Shown one piece after another: positions 54,388 through 64,000 of a stretch of 64,000 bases of DNA (positions within the stretch are counted from its first letter, which is position 1; each line of letters begins with the position of its first letter). The translations under genes and the position numbers were made by a program. Origin of the DNA: Dendrophyllia cribrosa (lineage: Eukaryota > Cnidaria > Anthozoa > Scleractinia > Dendrophylliidae); assembly GCA_024195265.1 (NCBI GenBank), contig JAJLRJ010000010.1:2482981-2546980 (forward strand), written 5' to 3'. The notes beneath the pieces were generated by a model. That model did no database searches. It had not been told where the DNA came from and saw nothing but the letters and a program-made list of their open reading frames with translations.

Positions 54388-55729
54388 ATATACTTGATTC
54401 CATTTGCACTCGGAAACATCCTGAAAAAATCAGCCGCTGATTCAATATGATAAAAAGCACTTTTCTGTTCGGTTCATTCTGCGGATGAAATCCTTCTATG
54501 ACACTCTCAAGAGAATGCTATCGAGTAAGATGATGTTGGCCAGTCGTTTTAAAATATATTTATCGTCATTAGATATTTAAAAGGCATTCTTTTTAGTTGA
54601 CTTTGCCATCAACGACCTGAACAGTCGCGCCCGAGTGAAGCTCTCTGCAGAACTAGATTTCATTGGCGCCATTTCTTTATTATTCATATTCTGAGCTTAA
54701 AAGTGGGTTTAAACACTTTAAGGCACACTGTCCCCGGCGCCAAAATAACAAAAATTTCCATGTTATTTCGCCAAATGTCACCAAATATACAACTTTATTC
54801 GATAAAAAGATTCTATAGAGCAAAACAAAAGCAGTAGTTTGAAGACAAAGTACAGGATTGTAAGGATGGAAATAGATTTCAGTTCAGAATTTGATTTCGT
54901 GACAGGCGGTCAAGAAATCAAATTCTAATAATTTCTTTGTTTTCATCGCATTTGGCGATTTTTTCTTCGTATTTCAAGATAATATAGCAAGCTTAAAGAA
55001 ACCTCCTGGCCACAATCATGAAAACACGATACATCGGCCGGGACAGTGTACCTTTTACCCTGCTCAGTCTTTCCACCTTTACTGTGGGTTACATATAAAA
55101 ATATTGTACCGCAGTACAGCTTATGAAACCGGTACAGAAGTCCAACACTGTACAGTGTGGACGCAAAAAAAAAGAACAGAAAAAAGCTTGCAATAACTTG
55201 CGTGCAAATTAAAGATAAATATTATTCATTGTTTCAAGATAGCATTGGTTGAATTTTGCATTTGTTTTCGCTGTCAGTTCCATTAATTTTAAGTTGATTT
55301 ACATTAGCAGGTGCAGGTGTCAATTAAAGTGACTTGAAATGGCTTCCGAAGACTTCAAAACTCGAGATGTTATAACCCCAAAAAGTCAGTTTAATTTTCA
55401 TCCAAATGAAACACCAGCAGCTTTGCAAACAAAAATCAAACAAAATTATTTTACGAAAATTGTTATTACTTTTCTACAACAGGAGTTTTGAGTTCGTGTC
55501 AAGATAAAAAGCGAAGATAAGGTACCCAAGATTTGACCCGCAAAGTGTCGATTTTCCCTTAGGCTTCATCACTGGCGATAGCAAATCTGAAATCTTCAAA
55601 ACATTCGTTAATAACTTCCTGTTTAACGTTGGATGATTTGGCAATAAACACTAACCTTAACTGCCAAGATATTTCCCAACTGGTGAGCTTTACCGGCACA
55701 ATTACACGGTGGGGAAGCGATCCAGAACG
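54388..55729. other. Region upstream of the GPCR
   Basis: No gene or clear element. It must contain the GPCR promoter and perhaps a 5' non-coding exon. Confidence 0.4.
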
Positions 55730-56617
55730 ATGCAAAATTCGAGTTACCACGACGAATGTTTTCATGAAACTTACGCTATTTCTACAACCGCGTTGATTTC
55801 TGTTATGACTTTGTCAATACTCTTTGGAGTAGCAGCCGTGTTTTTGAACATTCTGGTAATTTGGGCTTTCTACCGAAACTCCGTTTTGCGCTCGATTACG
55901 AACTATTGGATCATTTCTCTGGCTGTTGCGGATTTATTAATTGGAATTTTGGGTGTGCCGGCATGGTGCTTAAAACTTCTTCACAAGGCGGGAATTATTG
56001 GAGCCGATGTCCATAACCTCTTCACGTGTACCTTCGTATTAACGTTAGTTTCATCATCTTTGAATCTTTTGGCGTTAAGTTTTGATCGATTTGTCGGCGT
56101 AACTTCCCCATTTCAATACCCAAGCCGTATAACTCCGGAACGATGTGTAAAAGGAATCGCTCTGATTTGGGTATTATCAATTTTGGCAGCGATTGCAACT
56201 TTGCGAAGCAAATGCACCGTGAAAGCGCAAGGACACGTACTTCTCTTCGCATTTATCTTCGGGGTTCCCTTAATATTTATCAGTTATTTTTATCTTCGTA
56301 TTTTTAAAGAAGCAAGAAGGCAAAAAAGATTAATCTCGGTACAGGAAGCTAATTTAAATCAGCCATGCTTTTTGAAAGAAAACAAAGCTGCGATGACAGT
56401 TGCCCTGGTGATAGGCTCGTTTGCACTATGTTGGCTTCCATGTTTAATCGATGCTATCGTTCACCTCTTTGCACCGACATTTTGGACAGAAGCTCAATTA
56501 TATCTCGGAACTACAACCCTTGCGTGTTTTTCGCCTGTGTTAAATCCTATTTTGTACTCGATGCGAAATAAGAGTTTTCGGAACACATTTCGAAGTATTT
56601 TCATGTCCACACAATAA
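55730..56617 (+). CDS. Rhodopsin-family (class A) GPCR
   Basis: Single-exon frame of 295 residues from ATG 55730 (an upstream GTG in frame is ignored). Seven hydrophobic segments. Class A landmarks: N40 in LNILV (TM1), D68 in LAVADLL (TM2), C100 and C162 as the likely TM3-ECL2 disulfide, DRF at 119-121 in place of DRY, CWLPC at 234-238 (TM6) and NPILY at 272-276 (TM7). The N-terminus is short with NSS at 3-5; the tail is ~20 residues. The overall style is that of small adenosine/amine-like receptors expanded as intronless genes in cnidarians (inference); the ligand cannot be read. AATAAA at 56731. Confidence 0.9.
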   Translation: MQNSSYHDECFHETYAISTTALISVMTLSILFGVAAVFLNILVIWAFYRNSVLRSITNYWIISLAVADLLIGILGVPAWCLKLLHKAGIIGADVHNLFTCTFVLTLVSSSLNLLALSFDRFVGVTSPFQYPSRITPERCVKGIALIWVLSILAAIATLRSKCTVKAQGHVLLFAFIFGVPLIFISYFYLRIFKEARRQKRLISVQEANLNQPCFLKENKAAMTVALVIGSFALCWLPCLIDAIVHLFAPTFWTEAQLYLGTTTLACFSPVLNPILYSMRNKSFRNTFRSIFMSTQ

Positions 56618-56867
56618 ACAGCGGCAGGAGTTTAGGAAGTGTAATTTGTTAGTTTTATTTTTAATTATATTTGATGTTACTGACCAACTTAATGGACTTT
56701 TTAATGTCAAAGTTCTTTATGTCAATAAGGAATAAAATGTTTACAATAATCACCTGCCGTGAGTAAGGCCGCCTCTCGTCGTTCACCGCCTTCAAATTTT
56801 ATTTACAAAATGGTCGCTTGCGGGAGGTGGTCGCTTACGAAATGTCAGACCACAGGTGATCTTAATT

Positions 56868-57126
56868 GAAAAGTAATTACACAATTGCTTTGGTTTTTTA
56901 TTGCTACGCTTTGTGATTGGCTAAAAAAATCTCGCGCCACTTTCTGAACCAATCAGAAGTAAAACCAAAACCAATCATGACTTGCTCGCACGCGTTTTCC
57001 CGCGCTTGGCGCCGCCGACATGTATTTGCTTCGAGCTCTGATTGGTTCATTGGATTGTTTACGACTGCTGTGATTGGTCAGAGTAATTACTTTAGTTTTA
57101 CCACACTCAATTGAAAACTGCTCTAT
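56868..57126 (+). mobile_element. CCAAT-rich MITE, copy 4
   Basis: Same core as copies 1-3. Preceded by GGGAGGTGGTCGCTTACGAA, a fragment of the family inserted at 339-1069, with further fragments at about 57600-57635. Confidence 0.8.
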
Positions 57127-58448
57127 GGACCTGCAGTAATTTCAATGTCAGCGCAGAATATTGTGTCATAATGAAATTTTTCCAGGAGGCGAAACTATCG
57201 TAACATCGGAAAATGTAGTGCCTTTTGTTTTTGAGGGATAAATAATGTCGTCTTGGGTATGAAGTGACGGATAAGATTACTTTACCTAAAATTTTCTGAA
57301 AAAGCTCAAACTGTATTAGCTTCACACAGTTTCCTTAAAGGCACTGAAATAATTTTTAAAAACAGTACAACGCCATTCCAAGTGTTTCCCTAAACATTCC
57401 TCGTTGAGTGCACATGATTCAATTTGTGTTGGCTGTGACATTGAAATATCGGCGAGTGATCGCTTAACAGAGGTTAAAAACAATAAAAAATTCAAATCAC
57501 CAGCGATGACAGTAGTCGCGGTCGTTAGCGAGAGAATTTTGGGTTAGAAATAGTGATTTAACTGGAAGAAAATTTGGTGTTTTAGAAAAAGAGGTCGTTT
57601 AGAAGAGGTAGTCGCTTACGAGAGGTGGTCGTATGTGACTGAAATAATAGGAATAAATGCTGGCATGGGAAAAGAGTAAATAGGATTCTACAACTGGGGT
57701 AATATGGAATTATTAAGTGAAATGGAGATGAAAAGATTTATGGTAAGAAATAATAAAAATAGGCTTCCGTTGAGGAGCATGTGTGTACTGCACGCTGCTA
57801 AATTTTTGGATGTACAGGAAATCCAAACTTTCTTCTTTTGAAATTTTGGGGTCAAACTCTACTTTTTGGAACTCTACTACGTGACCTGGTGGGTAGCAAT
57901 GATATTTTTAACCCACGCAGCTGTCAAGCGCACCCTTATCATCTCGTATGATCTTCTTCGGTCCAGTTTTTCATCAATTTCACGCCTTAAGAGAACAAAA
58001 TATTTAAAGGTTCAGAGGTTTTAATGTTCGAAGTGTCGAATTTTGCAGAATTTAGCCTTTATAAAGTATGGAAAGATCTTTGCATGATTCAGGCCTCATG
58101 CCACTACCCTACCCTTTAGCGAGTTTGATATTCAATCTTTCTCTGGTGTTGGCAGTTCCATTGTTAAAAGTTGCGGCACTGTCATTGAAGTTGATTTCCA
58201 AAACAGATTATTTATAAGTAAGCGAAATTACACAAAAGAACAAATGAAGTCTAATAAAACCTGTGTTGTATTTTTCTTCCTCAAAGCCATTATTTGTATG
58301 AGTTGGCAAGGCAGCAGGGGGGACACTTAAAATAATGTACAGGAGATAACATTTTGATTCAAGGCAAGATCTTATCACTATGACTATGGAATCAGTGATT
58401 CTCATACAAAATTTACAACCACCTTCTGGCTAAGTTTTTGTACTTCAG
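57127..58448. other. Intergenic, no gene recognised
   Basis: Contains transposon-end fragments at about 57600-57635. Otherwise featureless. Confidence 0.4.
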
Positions 58449-61400
58449 TTATACTGCTGTTCCATTAATGGGAATTCCCTTCTTGTTCATCTCTTTCAGT
58501 TTTTCTAGTTTGAGTTTTCTGAGTTCATCATCTGATGGCAGTAGAGAAGGAAGTTCATTCCCTACAAATTCCACGATTCCCATCTTCGCCGTATCTGTTT
58601 TGCGTGGGGGTATTTTGTACACTTTTGTGTAACCGCTCACTTTGTCTTCATAACGAGGCAAAAGGTGGCCAAATACTTTGGGGATTAGCTCTTTTTTCTG
58701 GCAAAGCAAAACAAATAAATACAATAAGGTAATTCACTATGGTTGTGAAGTACAGGATTATGCCAAAAGGAGGTACAAAAGTAGCCCTGTGCTCTAGTAG
58801 TGCCTGTGTGCCACAGATGACCAACTTTTGTCTTTGGACGACAAGGAAAACTGAGTTTTTTGCACATAGTTTAACTGCTGGTCACCCTAAATTTTATAGT
58901 TGGACTCCCTTTGCACTCCCTATGATATCTTTTAGAGCACAACCTCGTACCCTGTTCCAGACATTATGATTGTAGGGCAGATTGCAGGACTGGAGAGTAA
59001 ACAAGCGGGGAAAACAAGGGGAGACGGCAGCCCATTTCGAGAAATACCATAATAATCTTTCATTTGTAAGAATGGCACAATGGAATTCAGAGTACATGTA
59101 GAAACTTAACGCTAGCATTGTGTGTTCATATACAAATTTGCACCATATGCAAATTGCCAAGAAGTTGAAACATAGCATGTGCAGTTTGTGCAGAAAACAA
59201 AAGAAATTGGAAAAATCAGGCTTACATCAAGCACCACCCAAACCTCAGTGCACTTTAAAGAGTATTATGGTATTTTTCAAAGTGGCCAATTAAGCAGAGG
59301 AGAGGAGCGAGGTCCTCTCTTTTTATTTTCACTCGCTTCGCAATTTCCTTTATGATGCTTCTTTGCATCCTCCCCACAATCCAAATTCCCGGGGGGACTC
59401 CCATATAAAAATGACAGGGGCACTTGTCATACCTTTTAGGGGTCAAAATTTGTAGATTGGTACCGCCTGGGGTGTTAAAATCTAAAATGACTACAATAGG
59501 AATTATTGTGGTACCTTTTAGGGTATTAAGCCGAAAAAATATGTTAGGGACTATTTGTAATGTTTTAGAATTTATTGGTATTTGAGCCATGCCCATCAAA
59601 CAAGATTCTGGTACCTTTTATGTCTTGTTTTGAAAATTTCTGATGAGCATCCCCTTCATTTTTATATGGAAGTCACTCCCTTAGGTCCACAGGCTAGTAT
59701 ATATATGAAAGCATCTGTGAAAATGTACTTACTGTGATCCAGCTGTTAATTGTTTCTTCATCTCCCTGCTTAGCAATGTCAATCATCTAAAACCAAAACA
59801 AATGCCTCAATACACTGATCTCTCTGAGCAATTACTGTCATAGGTGACAATCTGTGATCACTTTCTTGAAGTACACTTTGATTTGACAGTGTCAAGTGAA
59901 ACATTGTATTTCGAAAATCTCTCGTAAGTGGCCATGACTACTTTCGAGGGACAGGGCTGTCAATAAGGACTGGGCATTTCCCCTGGCTACTACACTTCTG
60001 AGCCCCAGCTACTTTCAAAGACAAACTAGGCAATGCTACTAATAGAACTGGGTTTTTAGTGACAGTCATGGAAGGATGACCATATATTGAATTTATATGT
60101 TTGTGCTGCCTGCTCCAATGAAGTGTTTTATCCTGAAACAGATTATGGCTTATAGCAGTAAGCTCCATCTTCTTCTGCAAAACCAGCAAAACTTTGTACA
60201 GTACCGCTCAGAGATAAGCGAACCAAAATTCACTTAAAAATGAGTTATGAACGCATTGGTTTTAACGCGCTCGCGCGTTCAGCTGCGTTAAAGAAACGCG
60301 AAATAGTGCGTTAAAGTTAACGCATTAGTATGTATGAGTTTGGTTATTGTTCACTGCCATTGATATTTTGTGAAAAGAAGTTAATTGACGTTTCAAAAGA
60401 CATTACATACCGTATTCTAATGGTTTTCATTCATTCAATCGATAAACCGAGCAAAATTATATCGACGTGCGATGGCACTCGCATAAACAAAACATAACAG
60501 TTTAACTAGAACGGATATGAAGGTTATATTCATTAGGTTATCGGCGATGACTGGATCTGCTAAATGTTTCGAACTTTTGTGATCTCTCCGCTGGTTGATC
60601 CTTGCCGACTATGATAGAGGCCGCTTATCTTTCTGAACTTTCGCTTGCAAAGAAATAGCTCAACAGTAATCGGCGCGTCATAAAATCTTTTATCACAGAT
60701 TTCGCCCTTAAAGTAGGAGTATTTTGCTGTTTCAATCACGTATGTGCGCCTGATAGAACCGGAGATAATATTTTATTATTATTATTGCCGTGACAATTAC
60801 GACGCTCGCCCGTCACACGCTGTATCGATCGAAGGGGACTTTTGTTGTCTCGTCAACTCCGGCGAACTTAAGGCCGTTCGCGCAAGGCGACCAAAATTCG
60901 CTTCGATAGACAGTGTTTGCTCAACTCTGTTAACAATTGCGAAGTATTTAAAAATGGTGCGAATCCGTTCGCTTTTTGTTGTTCATTGTTTTGACCTTCG
61001 CTAGAGTTTGCTATAAAAATCGTCACGTGCAAATCAAAAGTAAAAATTTGCATACATGACAGCTAGAACTTGCAATGATTGACATATCAGTAACTCCCTC
61101 ATCGAACATTTCAAACACTCGAAAAAACACAAAATCACAATTCGATCTTTAAATTTCGCTTGTCATAGCGTATCGCTTGCGTAAACGAAAACTTCAATCA
61201 CATTCGCAATTGATCTCTTTACGGGAAATTATAAGTTGCCTTGCTCGTGAATTACAAAACTCGGCCATCGAATTCACATGATCTCAAAGAAATTTAGCGT
61301 AGCGTAATCGCTTGCGTAAACGGCGAAAACGGTGTTTGAAGATGTTTGAAGACGCAACCAAGTGAACCATCGATCGCGCTAAAGTTTATGCAAGGCGATC

Positions 61401-62401
61401 ACCAAACGCTACGATAGACGTTGTTTGCTGAACTCTGTTATATTTTTTGGAGTCGCGAGGCGAATTGAGACTCGAAATTGTTTATTTTGTCGCTCTGACT
61501 GAGCGCTTGTTTAGCCGTGTAATTGTCATGAATTTGTTCCCCTTGTTTTGGATTTCGATTCTCGCATTATTGTCGATGTGGCAGTTTTAAAAAAACAAAA
61601 AGACTAGTCCCGGTGGACTTGTCTTTTGTTTTGGATTACAAAAGAAATGTTGGTTATGAATAACAAAGGCTTAACGCGTTAAAGAAAACGCATTCACCCG
61701 ATGCGTTCAAAATAACGTGAATGCAAATTAAAACGAGTTAGGGTAGCGTTAAGAACGCGAGTGCTATGTTCGCTTATCTCTGAGTGGTACTGTAAGTATG
61801 AAACGCCCCCCCCCCCCCACCCCCCTTCACACCCCTATCCCGAATAGATTTAGCACTCCTTCTGTACTTCTTTCTTGTTGGCCTCAAGGTTGATTTTTTG
61901 AAAGCAGGGTGGCAGGGCTGTGCTCTAGCAGTACCTGGGTGCCACGGGCAACTAAATTGAATTTTTGCACGTACAGTACGTAGCTTATTAACTGCTGGGC
62001 ACCCTAAATTTTATAGTTGGACTTCCTTTGGGCTCCCTATGATAACTCGGAGAAAGGGGGCTCTTTTGAAACGAGAGTTTCCGTAACTTTCCATTATCTC
62101 ACTTATTACTCCTACAAGAGAGTAAAAGAACGAAGTTAGATAAAATTTATAACGAAATATAAGCTTGAGGCCTGCAGTCTTGTATAAAGCTTATATACAT
62201 CTCAGTGATGTGTACATAGCTCGTTGCACTCACCCTTTCCGCTACTCTTGACAAATCGTGGCATCTATTGATCGTTGTCTCTATCCTTTCATATTGCACA
62301 AGGGCGGTGATCAGGTTTTTATACATACGCTTTCTTTTTTCCCTACTTTTGGGCTTAAATTTCAGCAAATTTTCAAGATTTCGGCATCGTGTGGCCGCCA
62401 T
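58449..62401 (-). CDS. MRPL17: Mitochondrial large-subunit ribosomal protein L17 (bL17m)
   Basis: Three phase-0 exons on the minus strand: 62401-62234, 59786-59733 and 58697-58449, giving 156 residues. Exon 1 carries the L17 signature LITALVQYERIETT. Exon 2 is an 18-codon exon, MIDIAKQGDEETINSWIT. Exon 3 reads ELIPKVFGHLLPRYEDKVSG and YTKVYKIPPRKTDTAKMGIV, matching the bacterial and human L17 core (LIPKLF, APRY, GYTR, AKM, IE motifs). It binds 23S/16S-type rRNA in the mitochondrial large subunit. The C-terminus is Lys/Glu rich. Intron 1 (2.4 kb) contains a 1.6-kb transposon. Starts 96 bp from the divergent gene at 62498. Confidence 0.9.
58778..58930 (+). repeat. Dispersed repeat pair, copy 1
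   Basis: TGTGCTCTAG(T/C)AGT to CCCTAAATTTTATAGTTGGA recurs at about 61918-62045 in the same orientation. Each copy lies in an MRPL17 intron. Confidence 0.7.
59391..59680. mobile_element. MITE, CCATATAAAAATGA inverted ends
   Basis: GGGGGGACTCCCATATAAAA on the left; GGGAGTGACTTCCATATAAA, inverted, on the right. The interior has GGTACCTTTTAGGG repeats. In MRPL17 intron 2. Confidence 0.75.
60199..61792. mobile_element. 1.6-kb TIR transposon in MRPL17 intron 1
   Basis: Ends CAGTACCGCTCAGAGATAAG and, inverted, CAGTACCACTCAGAGATAAG, continuing GCGAAC. Flanked by TA at 60197-60198 and 61793-61794. GCGTTAA/TTAACGC motifs near both ends mirror. No transposase frame, so non-autonomous. TA duplication again suggests the Tc1/mariner group. 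Confidence 0.82.
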
Positions 62402-62497
62402 CTTGGGAAATGGAACACGTTTGAGGAATCCGCTGTACGTGAAGATTGTGGTACAAAATACTGGGTAACCAGGCCAAGAAATCAACAAAAAATCGAG
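62402..62497. promoter_or_regulatory. Likely bidirectional promoter of the L17 pair
   Basis: Only 96 bp separate the two start codons, so 5' UTRs and promoter elements must be shared or overlap. No TATA box seen. The compact arrangement is typical of housekeeping head-to-head pairs (inference). Confidence 0.55.
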
Positions 62498-63208
62498 ATG
62501 GCTGTCGTGCTGTGGAAAATTGCTAGTGAAGGGACGTTCTTAAAATCTGTCTTACCCTGCGTGAATGTAATTCCTGTTCGTTATAAAACTCATAGAAAGT
62601 TTCCCACGAGGAAACGAATCAATCCATTTGTCCAATTACGCACGGATTTGATCAAGAGATTGGTGTTGGCGTTGATTCAACATGAGCGCATTCAAACTAC
62701 ACATCACAAAGCACTACAGCTGAAGAAATACGGTGATCTGGTGAGCAAGAACTGTATTTGGTATTGTTCTTATAGTTGTGAACATATGGTTGTTTTAGGA
62801 CCAATTTAGGTTATGTAGTAATACAAGGATACATGTAAGAAGGAGGTGGGGAGACGGGGTAGGGGTGTATATTGGGAGGGGGGGGGGGGGGGGGGGGAGG
62901 GGCGAGGTGTGAGTAGCTTACAACAAAGATCTTTGATGTGAATAGTTTAGTCTGCGATAGGATATAGAAATCAGAGAGTTTAGGCCTATAATAGGATACC
63001 ATTTACCCCAAAACTGATCAGTGGTGCGAAGAACTAGAATTTCATTTAGAGTAGGAAAGTGAAGGAACCATACATAAACTAGGGATATGATAGAGATTTT
63101 CAGTGTTTGGTCTAGAATGGGGTTGCAAAATCAACTGAACATGGTCCGGTATAGGGTAAGGGGTTCAGAGAACCAGTGGCGCACCCCCACCCAAAAATTC
63201 ACACAGTA

Positions 63209-63240
<32 letters not shown>

Positions 63241-64000
63241 TATAGCACATTACATTTGGACCTTGATAATAAACCTGCAGTCTTTGGTTTATGTGACAGA
63301 CCTTGACCTGGGATAGTATTTTGAAGGAGGGAGGGGGGAGGGGGGAGGAGTAATTTGGGTCTCTACCAGTTTTCCATGGTTCATCTTACAAAGTTTGTGT
63401 CCTAGAGATGGAAAGTGAAAAATTTGAAATGACCAAGGCAACCTGGGGCTTTATAGCCAAGGAAATACACTATACCTATTTTCTACCATTTCTTATACAT
63501 TGTACTCTTCACTTTTCACAAGTGCATTTTATCCATAATCAACTTTGCAACTCCACCGTGTTCAGATTATTACTTTGATGCAACGACGACGTCCACCACC
63601 AGATTTGGACATGATCGAGGATGGATGGGTTCTCACTGAAAAGGAGGCTGCAGAAAAAATGACTCAGAAACGTATAATCAACAGAATGAGCAAAAGAGTT
63701 ATTGTACCTCCTCAAGTTCAGGGTGAAAAAGAATACATGCAGAGATGCAAGAAAATAGCATTAGATATGCTACTTGGGGTAAGAAAAATGGTTTTATCGT
63801 ATTAACTGTATGCATCCAGCATTTATGGGGATTTCTGTCACTTGGAAGAGTGGTAATTGACACCAGTAAATAACAATGATTTTTGTTGTAAAACTATTGA
63901 TAACATTTTTGCTAAACATATTTTCCCTGCTAATGTGATAATAAACTGGACATTGTTTGTTTACAGTACAATAATCGATCTTCCTCTGCAATCTGCAGCA
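62498..64000 (+). CDS. Divergent L17-like mitochondrial protein, N-terminal part
   Basis: Exons 62498-62740, 63566-63778 and 63967 onward join in phase 0; the gene runs off the window. The first ~40 residues are basic and hydrophobic (MAVVLWKIASEGTF, KTHRKFPTRKR), as in a mitochondrial presequence. Then LIKRLVLALIQHERIQTT matches the L17 signature of its neighbour position by position, and KYGDLIITLMQR aligns with the following L17 helix. Past that it diverges: PPPDLDMIEDGWVLTEKEAA and MTQKRIINRMSKRVIVPP replace the expected APRY/GYTR region. Probably a mitoribosome or mitochondrial RNA-binding protein; exact identity unknown. Confidence 0.7.
62876..63240. repeat. Poly-G/poly-C tracts around a dispersed repeat
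   Basis: A G run at 62878-62898 and a C run at about 63207-63238 flank a copy of the repeat also found at 46600-46800/47236-47335. Lies in intron 1 of the L17-like gene. Confidence 0.7.

Overview
The window is metazoan nuclear DNA, most likely from a cnidarian, probably an anthozoan such as a stony coral. Genes are split by GT-AG introns, genes are sparse, and most of the sequence is transposon debris: LINE, Penelope-like, SINE, DIRS-type recombinase and many TIR/MITE families. The cnidarian assignment is inference from gene content and the style of the repeats; no genus is assigned. Layout: 1-15.8 kb is a graveyard of nested elements. It holds a LINE relic interrupted by a TA-inserting transposon, a 6-kb inverted-repeat region with internal insertions and a clean empty site, several near-perfect palindromes, a complete tRNA-derived SINE with a 13-bp target duplication, an AAG microsatellite next to a hammerhead-ribozyme motif, and a tyrosine-recombinase fragment. 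At 15836-36200 (+) lies one large gene that I could assemble through 17 phase-compatible exons. It encodes a signal peptide, nine C1q/TNF-like jelly-roll repeats, one Ig domain, about eight cadherin repeats, a transmembrane helix and a short tail. Its repeat exons B-F are near-identical recent duplications and one of them is frameshifted. At 40800-50475 (+) is an IkB-like ankyrin-repeat inhibitor of NF-kB. Its largest introns carry TIR elements and two convincing hammerhead ribozymes. At 55730-56617 (+) is an intronless rhodopsin-family GPCR. At 58449-62401 (-) is a three-exon mitochondrial ribosomal protein L17 gene. At 62498 (+), running off the window end, is a second, divergent L17-like gene, head to head with the first across 96 bp. 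The genes do not form a pathway: the receptor, IkB and GPCR point to adhesion, immunity and signalling, while the L17 pair is mitochondrial translation. The points most worth a second look are the mosaic C1q-Ig-cadherin receptor with its ongoing exon amplification, the self-cleaving-ribozyme repeats, and the head-to-head L17-like pair.
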